A stretch of 64,000 nt of DNA. Source: Macrocystis pyrifera (taxonomy: Eukaryota; Sar; Phaeophyceae; Laminariales; Laminariaceae). The notes under the pieces are model-generated. The model was not told where the DNA came from and made no database searches. It worked only from the letters and a program-made list of their open reading frames with translations. A program made the position numbers and the translations under genes. Below, one piece after another: positions 44,786 through 55,489 of the stretch. The stretch covers positions 6,602,934-6,666,933 of the forward strand of contig JASSKH010000026.1 in NCBI GenBank assembly GCA_031763025.1, in the 5' to 3' direction. Every line of letters begins with the position of its first letter. The stretch's first letter is position 1.

Positions 44786-46203
44786 CTGTCCAAATGCTCT
44801 CTATGGTTGGCAACGAACAGCAGACCGACTGGGACGTGCTGCTCCCACACGTGTCGTCGGCCTACAACAATTCCGTGAACGCCGCCTCAGGGCTTGCACC
44901 TAACGAAATCCACATGGGCCGCCTTCCTCGCCTCCCGCTCTCGGGGTTCGAACCCGACAATATCGGCGGTCACCAAAGCCTGGACCGCGATCACCTGGTT
45001 TACATCAACCTCGCCACCGACCGACAACTACGCGCCTATTCCCTCGTCCGCGAACTATACCGACTCACCGTCTCGCGTCTTCAGCGCCGCAATGCGCCCA
45101 TCATGGCCGCCCTCCTAGCATCCCCCCCCTTCACCGTAGGCGGCTGGGTTTGGGTCTACAACTCCGCCTCAACCATCCGCCAAGGCGTCAAAAAGGGCAC
45201 CGACGCAACCGTCCTCAAGACGAAGCTTTCCCTGAACTGGAATGGCCCCTTCAAGGTCCTCGCCGTAGGGCCGACGCCCGCCTCAAACACCCCTGACAAT
45301 CGCCCCCTTCACGACAAGCTACTTTTCCTCGACCTTCCATCGGACCTTCCGGGACGGGACTCCAAGCCACGCGTATCCGTCCAACGATGCAAACCTTGCC
45401 GGAACCCCGACGACACCAGCGACATCTCCAAGCATCTGCCCGCGGACCTTACTACATACGTGCTCACAGCTTCCGCCACCAAGTCCCCCCCTTACCACGT
45501 CACCGTCGACGACGTCACTCCTCCACCGGAACGCCTCGAGGTCGAGCAGATCACTGGCCATCAATTCGTACGCGGCCGCGGCGGGGTCATCGCCGTTCTG
45601 TACGAGACTCACTGGACTGGACTTCTCAGCTCCTCGTGGGAACGCGAGCTGGACCTTCAACACTTCCGGCGCCACATCCTATTTTACTGGTCACGATCAC
45701 CAACCCAGCACCGCCAGACGAACCGCCTCTACCGCCAGATGCGCATCGGCGCCGCTCACCGCGAACTGGCCCGATCCCAAGGACAAATCTTCCTCGCCCC
45801 AGGCTACGCCTTGGTCTCCCGCAGCCTTTGGCTCCACAACTTCAGCACCACCATCCTACCCTCCGGAGCACACATATGGTACAAGGCGCGCGACGGCCTT
45901 TGGTGGCTGGGCAAGGTCGCTCACAGCTCACCCCCTGACGCCTCTTCGGGAACTCCGCCGGAGTCTTCACCGGGAAGCTCCTACATCGTCCGGTTTCTGG
46001 ACGACCCCGGCCCGATCAAGATCGACCTCCAACCCGCCCGCTACACTACAGCACGGAACGCCGTATACGGATCGTGGTGTCTTCAACGCCATGGGAATGG
46101 GAGCCTAGCACGTGGGGTGCTGCGGAACTCTGATGTGTCCCGCGGAACCCCCACCGTTTCCACCCCCCCCCCCCTGGTTAGCCTTAGTTTAGTATTTCGG
46201 TAG
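44786..46203 (+). pseudogene. Gypsy pol part 4: integrase C-terminus, chromodomain and Tudor/SH3-like segment
   Basis: Continues the integrase with MLSMVGNEQQTDWDVLLPH and SGLAPNEIHMGRLPRL. The chromodomain is at about 45,530-45,690 (LEVEQITGHQFVRGRGG, YETHWTGLLSSSWERELDL). Chromovirus integrases use it to target modified histones. About 50 residues later a second small beta-type segment occurs at about 45,850-46,040 (GAHIWYKARDGLWWLGKVA and SYIVRFLDDPG), with the aromatic/acidic spacing of Tudor or SH3-like domains. The stop is at 46,201-46,203. The second assignment is inference from pattern only. Confidence 0.8.
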
Positions 46204-47739
46204 TTCTGGGTATTTGGTTCTGGTTAGTCTACAATATCTTAAGAGTAGTTCTTCAGGGTTAGTCTTCAATAGTCATCAGCAGTCATCTTCTTGGGAGTGT
46301 TTGTTTCCATCTACCGCCACCGGTATCGCTTGACCGACCCCGTGTTGGCTACCGATCCGAGGCCGTGTATGTTTCTTTTTTTGGGTGTGTTTGGGAGTAT
46401 CATCGTCCCCCCCCACCCCCCCCGTTTGTTTTTCTTCTTATCGTCTACGGCTCCGTGTAACCTCCTTACGTTCAGGCCACTGACTCGTAGCGATACCTTC
46501 ATTTGCATTTGTGTTTGTACTCCACTAGCCTACAGCCAATTATCGGCGATATCACGCCGAGGTAAAATCGTGTTGTAGCCTGAGCTGTGCTCTGACCTTA
46601 GTCGACTTCCGCCGACCCGTGTTTCAGACGATCCTCGAGCTAAGACTATATCGAGCTTCCAGCTCACCCGTGTTTCTTCCATGTTTGACAAGTAGGGTCC
46701 CGATAGCATTGCCGCCCCGGAAGGCCGCTGAATTATCGGCCATACATATGCGGTTCGGACATGATCGATTTCTCCTGACCTGTGTCCAGCTTTTTGTCTG
46801 TTTTCTGGTCCCGATGGTATTTCGTTTTCTCTTTCCCTTTTCTTCTTCATTCTTTCTTGTTCGGTATTCCGCACACCCCTCTGTCCTCTGGCAAACGACA
46901 CCAAGTTTGCTGTCGCCCCGGTTGACCGAGTTGCACACGCTAGTGTTTGGGCCCCGCGCTATCTACTACTTCGAACTGCACGCATTCGGTCGATTTTCTT
47001 GCGGATTTTCTTGCCGCCACCGTCTTTGAGTTTGTTTTTGTTGAGTTGGCTACCTTGCTACGTTTGCTGGTTTTGTTCACACCACGAACAGGTCTCCGAG
47101 ACGCCGCGTAGTTTGTTGCGTCTATCGGTTTTAGTAGTCCCTAGTACACGCAGTCCTCATAGCACTCTAGGTGTGTCCCTTCTGTCTCGCGTGATGTCTA
47201 CCATGTTAGGACCAGCGCCACAAGACAAGGCATGGGGCCTAGCGGATATATATATATATGTTTTTGAACTGTGATCACTGTCTCCTTTTTAGAGTTTCCT
47301 CGTTTTCCAACCCTGTTGAGCGAACAACCCTTTCGTACCTCCTTGGGCCCCAGACAATGGCTGTAGTAATACGCTTGTACGTCCTTCTTTTGCTTTCACT
47401 TCGGTCTTCGTTTTCTTCTTCAGCCTTCGCTTCGGTTTCTGTCTCCTTTTGCGTTCGTCTTTCTTTGTTTTCATTTTGGGTGATTTCTCCTTTCGCCTCT
47501 GCTTTGAGTTCTGTCTCTCTCTCTCCTTTAGTCTCCCTTTCAGTGGTTGTTCTCAGCGAACACCCCCTCGTCGTAGTATTTGGGTCTTATTACGGGGTGT
47601 GGGGGGATCTATAGCCTCATTTCTTTTGTTTCGAATAGCCGCATCTTCGACCACCTTTTTCTGGCCGTTCGGGATGAACTTTGTCATCACCCTCCGACCG
47701 TCTTGTGGTCTGCATATACGACTATTCAGGGTGGGCTAA
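46204..47739 (+). other. 3' untranslated part of the Gypsy element
   Basis: No coding family recognised. T/C-rich tracts with CTTTCG-type motifs. The sequence before the 3' LTR (CAGGGTGGGCTAA, 47,727-47,739) is at best a weak polypurine tract. Confidence 0.5.
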
Positions 47740-48240
47740 TGTGATATGAGTAGAGTATTCATGGGCTATAGATATAGATAATACGTTGCAGTCTTGTAGT
47801 TTCACGAATACGAGAATAATCCAAAGAATGAATTAACCCGGCGGATATTCCGTTAGTCGAGAGTATCGTTGTTTTAGGAATGTTCCCTAGGGCGGATAGC
47901 CCGTTAGACGAGAGTAATGTTCCTTGATGCAGATAGGATTACGAAGTGAGAAGTTCTTATATTAGCAGAAGAACGATCGGTAGCCATAGGAAAGTTCTGT
48001 TGGAGTACATCAGATAAGAGGAATTTAGGAGAGCTTGTGGCGTGGGGTGGGACGAGTATATCTGGGCGTCGAGTCCCGCCCCCCTACCTCTCACTTCTCT
48101 ACCAGAGCACCTCCTCAGCTCTCGCCATCAATAAGAAGATCTAAATCAGAAGAAGCGAAGCACTGCTTTCCAGCTGCCAGAACAACCTGCGTCCCTTACC
48201 ACTACCCTTACCACTACCCTAGAGCGGTCTCCGCATCACA
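47740..48240 (+). repeat. Gypsy element 3' LTR
   Basis: 501 bp; differs from the 5' LTR at about four substitutions and two bases in a C run. Followed directly by the duplicated CAGG. Confidence 0.95.
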
Positions 48241-50050
48241 CAGGTGTGTGTCTATTTGTCGTCTTGTTCTTTCCACCCGTCGACAGCCAGTTCCGTGGTC
48301 ACACAGCAGTAGTACATATTTTCGTCTTCAAATTACTATGCCGAATTTCGAGGTGGAAATACCAGGATACACACGACAAAATCCAGTACCTGGTATTTGT
48401 TACAGACGTGTGTCCGTACTGCTGTGCTGTCTGTGTTTTTCAAGAGCAGGATATGATGCCAAGAATATTTACGGTTATGAGATTCACCAACGACGGCGTA
48501 TAGGTAGTAGGTACAGCAGCAGCAGCAGTAGATGTTCGTTCGTGTTGGTTCAGAACAAATCAAATAAATGTTGTGCATGATGCATCGCAGATATGACTAC
48601 TGCAGGTATTGCTGAGGTCGCGCCTCATTACCACCAATTACTAGTATATTACTGCTGTACCAGATATATACCTGGTATACTGTAGCCTTTGGCAGAGCAG
48701 AGTGCAAGGGCAACCAGAGGACGTATTTTCTTAACTTCGCTCGTACGAGTATGTACTCGTACCGACAACGCTCCAGGAGCCACCTCCGCCACCACCCCCC
48801 CCCCCACCACTCGCGATAACCTCCATCACCTCCGCTCCCTTGATGTCGGGCAGATTTGTGATTTTTTGTAGGTGAAGAACAGCGGTAGGTGCTCGACGAC
48901 ATGATGTCTCTCGTAGCTGGGTGTGAGCACCAGAAGAATCTTCGCATAAACAAACGCCCTCTAAAAAAGTCTACGACCGTGATCGAGTCGTGACAGAGAG
49001 ACGTGCAGCAGTGATCAGACAGCAGTTCGTTTGCCCGCTCACTTCGGAGCAGGTGGTGATCCTCAGCTTTCGATTGTTCACGGGGGGGGCTGGATGGCGT
49101 TGCTGCAGATCAACCATTGTCCCCAAAACTGAACTGACAATCGTGGGTTTGAGTGGAAGCAATAAAAAAAAAGGCTCAGGGACCATAGGTAGGGGTCCAG
49201 AAATATATATACCAGGTAGATTGTTCGCGCGAAGCGCGAAAAAAATAGAAAGGCGTTTTTGTCGGGCGAGCTACAATACCAATCACTTGAAAATAGTGGG
49301 AAAAACTAAGAAACCGGAATGCTGGTCGAGTCCGAATTTCTTATTTGTCAAAGGTACGTTCTATACTGAGTTCAGTGTAACCGCATTCAATTTTCTCATT
49401 TTCCTGTCATTTACTCTTACAGTGGGCTCCTTTACCTGTGTTCTGGTGGAAGGCAAGATTCTGTTTTCAGCGTCAAAAGTCGACTTCATGTATTAGTGCA
49501 TATCTGTTCGAGATAAAATCCGATTGCGAAACGGTTTTTTTCACGTTCGATTACCTGGTACTTTCCGGATAGACTGGCAGTACCGGTATATTTGTTGCAG
49601 GTGAAGGGCTGCGGGGATGTCGTCGCAAAGATAGGCAACAAAAAACTAGAAAATACATTCTGTACTACACTGCAGCTAGCTGCTGCTCTAAGAATTTTAT
49701 CTCTGAGGACACAGAAGGATCACACATGAGATACTCTACGCAACGTGACCGATGGAAGTGGTATCTCGTATAATATACTACTATGTTAAATATGGATGCA
49801 TGGAGAGTTGTCTGGTGGTGTAATGACGAAGTTCACTGCATTTTAGACAACACACAGAACGCAGAGTCATCGCCTTCGGTCTTCTCCAAAAAAAACATAC
49901 AATACACGGAAAACGTCAAAACGTGTGTTAAGAACAAGACGGTTTCAATCGCAAAATGTATTCAGCAGCAGCCAGTGCCACACCAAATCCTTCACGTTAG
50001 CCCATGTTAAACGTCAGTGGCAACTAAAGAGAATCGCCTCTGCGACCACG
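48241..50050. other. interval between two LTR elements
   Basis: A fragment of the 240-bp dispersed repeat lies at about 48,310-48,545 (TTTTCGTCTTCAAATTA, ATGCCGAATTTCGAGG). A Gly-rich minus-strand open segment is at 48,780-48,870. A short hairpin TTCGCGCGAAGCGCGAA is at about 49,220. No gene recognised in 48,900-50,050. Confidence 0.45.
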
Positions 50051-50054
50051 CCAG

Positions 50055-50508
50055 TGTTATGGTTTTAGACCGTTTCAGGAGTTACGACGACTTGCGTTTT
50101 TGTATCAGCAGGGGCCGCGTCATTTACGGCCCCTCCCCCATTTGTGGATTGCCACTCTTTCTCTCTCCTCTTCGGCGGTCCTACGTGCTACCTCGGTCAT
50201 CGCTCTCTACCGGAGGCTCAAAGCAATCAGTTTACCATCTACATACCTGGGAGACCTTCTCCCTAGCGTCAGAAGCACGCTCTACCCCACTGGGACACGT
50301 GCGAGCCCACGTCTCGACTCGGTTGGATCGTGGCCAGACTTGAGGTTGGTCTTATTATTTGTATATTGTAGGCGTGTGTTGTAATCCTGTTCTATCCTGT
50401 ATCTGAAGCGGACTGTCAACGGCTGATCCTTCGAATAGGCTCATGCCCGTGCTGCTTGCCTCATCCTGACCCAAGACCTCATGACCTATACGCTCCCGAT
50501 CCATAACA
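50055..50508 (+). repeat. LARD-like element 5' LTR
   Basis: 454 bp; 452 identical to 59,570-60,023. Begins TGTTATGG and ends CCATAACA. Confidence 0.95.
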
Positions 50509-50525
50509 TGGTGTCCAATCCGAGA
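50509..50525 (+). promoter_or_regulatory. primer-binding site candidate of the LARD-like element
   Basis: TGGTGTCCAATCCGAGA begins immediately after the 5' LTR and starts with TGG, the complement of a tRNA 3' CCA end. The matching tRNA was not identified. Confidence 0.75.
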
Positions 50526-51055
50526 CACGCGCTTGCACGCACTGGGGATCGTTCTACGCATCCCACTCTGTTTTGTTTTTTTTATTTGTGCGGGACCCTG
50601 AGATCTCTCTGGGTTTTATGCACACGAGGATACGTACAGCAGCAATATAGCATGCGATACTTGCTGCTGTGCTGCTGTACTACAGCAGTATTAAAATAGC
50701 AGTCCTGCTGTTTTGTTTTTATTTTTTTCGTTTTGCCTCGAATGTTTTCGCTTTGTTTTTCGGGGGAGGCAACGGACACACTCAGGAGCATATAATGCCC
50801 TGGCGTGTGTCTTATCTCTTGGCTCTAACGGCTACCCTATCCAGTTCTGTTTGCCCCTTTGCACTTTGAGGCTTTGTTGGGATGGCACAGGTGGGAGTCC
50901 AAAGCTTGCAGCACACTCGTTAGGCCCCCGCCCTTTTCTTTCCACCGGCAGCGATAAAAATGAATGAAAAGCAAAAGCCCGAACGTGATGTGACCTGTGG
51001 TTTGTGCAGCGCGCCCGAGTGTGCTCGCTTTAGTGACTCCCGGGCCGGGTATCCA

Positions 51056-51148
51056 CTTGCCATTTGTCTGTCTGCGCGTCCGCTGCTGTCGCCGTACGCC
51101 ACTCGTCGCTATCGCGACGCGTGGCTCTGCATTGCTGCGAACGCGGCA
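51056..51148 (+). repeat. 93-bp internal repeat, copy A
   Basis: Matches 53,016-53,108 at roughly 88%: CTTGCCATTTG, CGCTGCTGTCGCCGTACGCC, TCGCGACGCGTG and GCTGCGAACGCGGC. Non-coding duplication inside the LARD-like element. Confidence 0.85.
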
Positions 51149-51882
51149 CTTGCTCCACTTTCTCTGCTGTGGGCACTACCCACAAGTGCCTGCAGCAGGA
51201 TTCACGGGGAGATACCTCTTGGTCTAATGTACGATTCTTTTTACAGAGTAGTTACTCTGTACCAGGTATGCATATATATATATGTTGTGGGAGCTACTAT
51301 TAATACTAGTGCTGTAGATCGAGGTCAGGTCTCGAAATGTTGTTGATTGCGTTCGACGTGAATATAATATCAAAGATCCAGCTCGTACGACGTACCTTTT
51401 GGGTCGAGTTGTTACGTATCAACACGACAGAAAAATGATTACGATGTCAAGATCCTACAGATATCTTGCTTTCCAGTGGTACAAGTGACAAGTAGGAGAG
51501 ACCTACTTCGTCAAAGTTGTTGTCGTTGTTCTCACATTTAATTGATCGCCATAATAAAAACAATGCAGTTCGTGGTCGCAGGACACGAGAATACCTGATA
51601 CCTCGGTAAGGCACTTGTTAATTATTACTCAAGTATACAGCAGTATAGACCCACCAATAAACCTGATGGAAACAAGAAGCTCACTGTTTCAAGGACGCCA
51701 AGAAATTGCATCGAGATGATGCGCTCCGCGGAAAGTACGTCTTCTTCAATAAATAGTATTATACCCGGTACCTGGTACCTGGTACGTGTTGTTTGTCGCT
51801 GTTGGTCCTGTTTGTTTTATTATGTGTTTCCTCTTGTTTTCGCGCTATACCTTTATGCCCTCATCAGCCATGGTGTCAGAAA

Positions 51883-52400
51883 GGAGAGATAGGCCAGTGC
51901 CTCGTGGAAAGCGAATGGTTTCGTCAACTAAGCTTACACGGGGTCTGCGCCAGTCCTACCTGTGCTTGCATTATGATGGATGAAAAGAGATGGGCCTGTA
52001 CCTCGTGGGAATGGTAGTGATGCATTTTCAGTCGTGGGAGACAACCACGAGCTTCCATGAGGTCTGCGCCTCTCCTACCTATCTGGCATGCGTTTTGTTT
52101 TTATTAGAGATGGGTCTGTGCCTTGTGGGGACATAGTTATGGTCTTGAACCGAGCCTCCACAAGGTCTGTGCCTGTCCTCCTTGCACCTGTTGTTGAGAT
52201 GGGTCTGTGCCTTGTGGGGACATGGCTATGGTCTTGAACCGAGCCTCCAGAGGGTCTGTGCCTGTCCTACCTATACCTGTTTATTATTGTATAGGAGAGA
52301 TCGGTCTGTGCCTCGTGGAAGTGGTGTTGTGTCTTTACCCGTCGCGGGAGACAGAAACGAACTTCCACGAGGTCTGCGCCTGTCCTACTTACACGGTCTG
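51883..52400 (+). repeat. array of five hairpin-forming units in the LARD-like element
   Basis: About 100-bp units each carry GGTCTGTGCC, an inverted repeat, and GGTCTGYGCCTGTCCTAC. Stem arms: unit 1 51,900-51,906 with 51,937-51,943; unit 2 52,001-52,012 with 52,052-52,062; unit 3 CCTTGTGG 52,121-52,128 with CCACAAGG 52,158-52,165; unit 4 52,210-52,217, poorly paired; unit 5 CCTCGTGGAAGT 52,311-52,322 with ACTTCCACGAGG 52,361-52,372. A C:G pair in unit 5 is a T:A pair in unit 3, and others become G:U, so pairing is kept while sequence changes. Confidence 0.8.
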
Positions 52401-53015
52401 TTAGTATGCTCTCTACATTTTTACTTCGTTTATTTTGTGGGTGTGTAGTTGCTGCGCCTATCCAGTTGATGCACTTCCCACCTGGATTATAATTACTTGT
52501 CGATTCGTCTATACATTTTTGGTGTGTTACGCTGCTCTGCTGCTGGTTGCACTGATTTCCCGCGTGTATCGGTGCTGATATTCGCGCTTATCTCGTTATG
52601 CGGCTCTGCAGCTGGTTGCACTAACTTTCCCGCTTTCATCGGTACTGACATTTTCATCTTTTTTATGTTCCGTCATCGCAACATGTTTCTGCAATGACGG
52701 GCGAGCGGGAGACAGGAACGGCCGCATGCATTAATAGTTTTCCTAATTCATCTTGTGGGTGCATGCATATTGTATGGGTTTGTCTCAGCTTGGGAGGACC
52801 GTTGTTGCTGTCTCCATTAGGCAGATAGATAGCAACAAGGACTCTGGAATACTGAAACGTTCGGCTAATATACCCCACGGCTTCCAGCATGCTGTGCGGG
52901 CAGCTAAAGATGAACACTCTCGTATTACCGCGTATATTAATGTGCTTACCAGCTGCTAGTTTGCCGACGTTCCCGTGTTCCACTGTCCGCGTTCTTTGTC
53001 TTATCTTGACATTCG

Positions 53016-53108
53016 CTTGCCATTTGCCTGTCTTCGTATCCGCTGCTGTCGCCGTACGCCGCTCGTCGATGTCGCGACGCGTGACTCTACGTCGCTGCGA
53101 ACGCGGCA
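53016..53108 (+). repeat. 93-bp internal repeat, copy B
   Basis: Second copy of 51,056-51,148. Hairpin-forming motifs with GACCGTTGTTGCTG at 52,797 and 53,219 flank it on either side. Confidence 0.85.
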
Positions 53109-53646
53109 TCTCTTGTTTTATGCTTGTTTGTTTTTTTCGTTTGTCTGTCTGTTTGACTGTTTGTTCATTCCTCGGATGGAGAGTGGATGTCCAGAGTGGT
53201 TGGGTCTGCGCCTATTGGGACCGTTGTTGCTGCCTCCCATGCTAAAGGGAGACGGCAACCAGGCCCCTCTAGGTCTGTGCCTTAGCCACGGGGCTTTTAC
53301 CTGTTTGTCGTTTAGTTTTATGTCGTTCGTCCGTTTGTTTCTTTGCTCCTCTGTTTGTTCTTGTTTGTTCTATTCGCTTTTATTGTTTGTTTGGTCGTTT
53401 GTTTTGCTTGTGTATTTGTTTCTTGCGAACCCGCTTGCCCGTGCATCCGCTCGCACTGACTGTGACCTTTACTGACACCCGCACTCCGTCGCATGTGTCC
53501 CGCAGTTTGATGCCGTCCCGTGTGCGCTGTGCGTGCGTGTCCGTCGTGGTTATTTTAGTTCCTTATCACTACGTTCTTTTCTGTTCATTTTTTGGCGGGT
53601 GAAGGACACATCAAGGAAACTGTTGCCCTGACATGTGTGTTATAGC

Positions 53647-53705
53647 CTGGACCTGACTGTTAGGCTCGCCAGTTGCCTGGACCTGACTGTCAGGTTCTCC
53701 AGTTC
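53647..53705 (+). repeat. two tandem 31-bp palindromic units
   Basis: GCCTGGACCTGACTGT is followed by a short variable tail, twice. In the second unit ACCTGA-CTG-TCAGGT is a perfect inverted repeat. Confidence 0.8.
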
Positions 53706-53962
53706 TCTTTGTTTCTCCCGTTCGCGTTCTTTTTCGTTTCCACTCTCGTTGACGGGGGGGAGGGCGACGCGTTCGTCGGAAGCCTGCAACGGCATGAAGT
53801 CACCGAGATCAACCAAGTGGCTCAAATATCACCAACCCGGTATCCTTCACGCGAAGGCACCGGAACGATACCCGTCTGGGTCAGCCTTGCCCCTGTTTCC
53901 GTTAGGCAGTAGGTGTCGCTCTATGAAAATACTTTAATGGCGATCTCAGACGGCAGAACCAG

Positions 53963-54490
53963 GTGTACGATTGCAGAGACCGCTACTGGCGAATACGCTA
54001 CAGCAACCAGAACTGGGAGGAGCTGACCCGCTGCGAGCTGGAGCAGTTGAAGAGCGGAAGCGATTATCGAGCATCAGGCGCAGTGGACCGCTTCCTCGCT
54101 TCCCGTGCGCCGTTTCCTTTCTGTCTCGCTTGCCGGTACACCGTTCCCTCGCTTTTCCGCGCGCTGTTCCCTCTATACTCGGCGTACGCTATTGCCCCGC
54201 TTTCCCGTGTACCGCTCCCTTGCACCGATGTCTTGTCCGTGCGCCACTCCCTCGCTTCGACGCCGTGCGTTGTCTCGCCCCGGTGTCTTGCCCGTCCGCC
54301 GCTCGCTGCGCCGCTCCTTCGCTCCGGCACCGTGCGTTCCCTCGCTCCGGTATCTCGTCCGTCCATCGCTCGCTTGCGCCCGTGCGCTGCTTTCTTGCCC
54401 CGATGCCTTGATCGTACGAGGTACTGCCCAACGACCAGAATTGGAAGGAGCTGACCAGCCGCTATACGGAGCAGTCGAAGACCTAAAGCG
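53963..54490 (+). pseudogene. coding remnant of a retroelement C-terminal domain, duplicated
   Basis: In one frame 53,963-54,060 reads YDCRDRYWRIRYSNQNWEEL then TRCELEQLK. A related piece NDQNWKELTSRYTEQSK occurs near 54,430-54,480. The aromatic/acidic pattern resembles small Tudor-like modules at the ends of stramenopile LTR-element polyproteins; this is inference from recalled style. Between them is a C/T-rich repetitive stretch. Nothing else of pol is present. Confidence 0.4.
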
Positions 54491-54499
54491 ATACTGTGC

Positions 54500-55188
54500 G
54501 TTCGCCGAGGAGGCGAAGATCTTCGACTCCTGCCCTTCGTTGTTTTGTGTTTTTGTATGAAACGGTGGGGGTCCTGCCCGCAACAGCTGGTCGTTTTGGC
54601 GTGAAACTGTTAGGTATAGACTTGTGGGGTGTTGGATGTACGTTGTGACTGCGTGAATGTTTGTGTGTTTGGGTTGGGAAGCGGCGTACTCTTCCGTGAA
54701 TGGTGGGGTTACAATTTCGTAGTTAAGTGACGAGCAGTTCCAGATCGGCAGCGATAATGAGCGTTCGCCGAGGACGCAAATATCTCTGGTTCTGTTGTTC
54801 GAGGCTACGTGTTTTTGTGAGAGATTGAGAGGTACCTGCTTGTTACAGCCAGTCGATCTGGCGTGGATTAGTTGGGTATTTTTGTATGGGGGTTTGCTCT
54901 TCCGTGCCTGGTAGTGGGCTAACTTGTTTTGACGATTCGGCTTCCTCGTATGTTTTCATCCGATTTGGGAGACTCAAATCCCATGGGTATTGACTTTTGA
55001 CCCGTTCAGAGAACGCAGAGATGGCGGTTTAAGCTTAGGCGTTAGTGTACTGCGCTTATTCACTGTTGAAGAAGTGTGGTAGGATGACTATAAACCATTG
55101 ATTATTGGTCAGGCAGTCAAACTTGCAGTGAAAAGGCGGGGGGGTGAGGGTTTTTATCGGGGATTTCCCGCTGATGGCCCCTGTGTTT
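54500..55188 (+). other. distal internal part of the LARD-like element, non-coding
   Basis: No open frame of note and no recognised motif; a G-run lies at about 55,137-55,145. Copia-2 is inserted at its end. Confidence 0.5.
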
Positions 55189-55444
55189 TGTTCGTTTGGA
55201 TCGTTCCAGCAGCGACGGTTACAAGTTGTAGAGGGTTGCGTATATCTTCGCAGGCGTTATTATGAATTATGCCGTGTGTTCACGAGGAGAGTTTGAGCAC
55301 TCCGTTCTCTGCTCCGTTCTCTGCTCCGAGCTACGAGCTAGGCTCCGCTCTCTCTCCCCTCCTCTGTCCTCTAATACAACGATTGTAAAGCAACTCATCA
55401 GACCACGTGGTGGTCAGGGCATCCAGGCTTGGACTCTACGAACA
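55189..55444 (+). repeat. Copia-2 5' LTR
   Basis: 256 bp; one difference (GATTGTAAAG against GATTATAAAG) from the 3' LTR. Confidence 0.95.
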
Positions 55445-55489
55445 CACTAGTGTATTTGAACGTTTGAGGTCTGGTACCAGAAGCCCACG

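Larger units (their letters stand above)
33655..48240 (+). mobile_element. 14.6-kb Ty3/Gypsy (chromovirus-like) retrotransposon with NADAR domain
   Basis: LTRs of 503 and 501 bp (about five differences) start TGTGAT and end ATCACA. The element is flanked by a perfect 4-bp duplication CAGG (33,651-54 and 48,241-44). Coding order on the plus strand: gag-like region, NADAR domain, aspartic protease, reverse transcriptase, RNase H, integrase, chromodomain, Tudor/SH3-like segment. Reverse transcriptase before integrase is the Gypsy order. The element is very long because of a 3.3-kb leader before gag and 1.5 kb after pol, neither assigned. Several frame breaks suggest this copy is inactive although its LTRs look young. 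Confidence 0.93.

Noticed and set aside
51883..52400. CRISPR-like or tRNA array
   Set aside because: Units are contiguous diverged repeats with stems, not constant repeats with unique spacers, and no tRNA fold is present.
54064..54583. Overlapping open frames at 54.0-54.6 kb on both strands
   Set aside because: Arise from a C/T-rich repetitive stretch; only the short NWEEL-type motifs look derived from protein.
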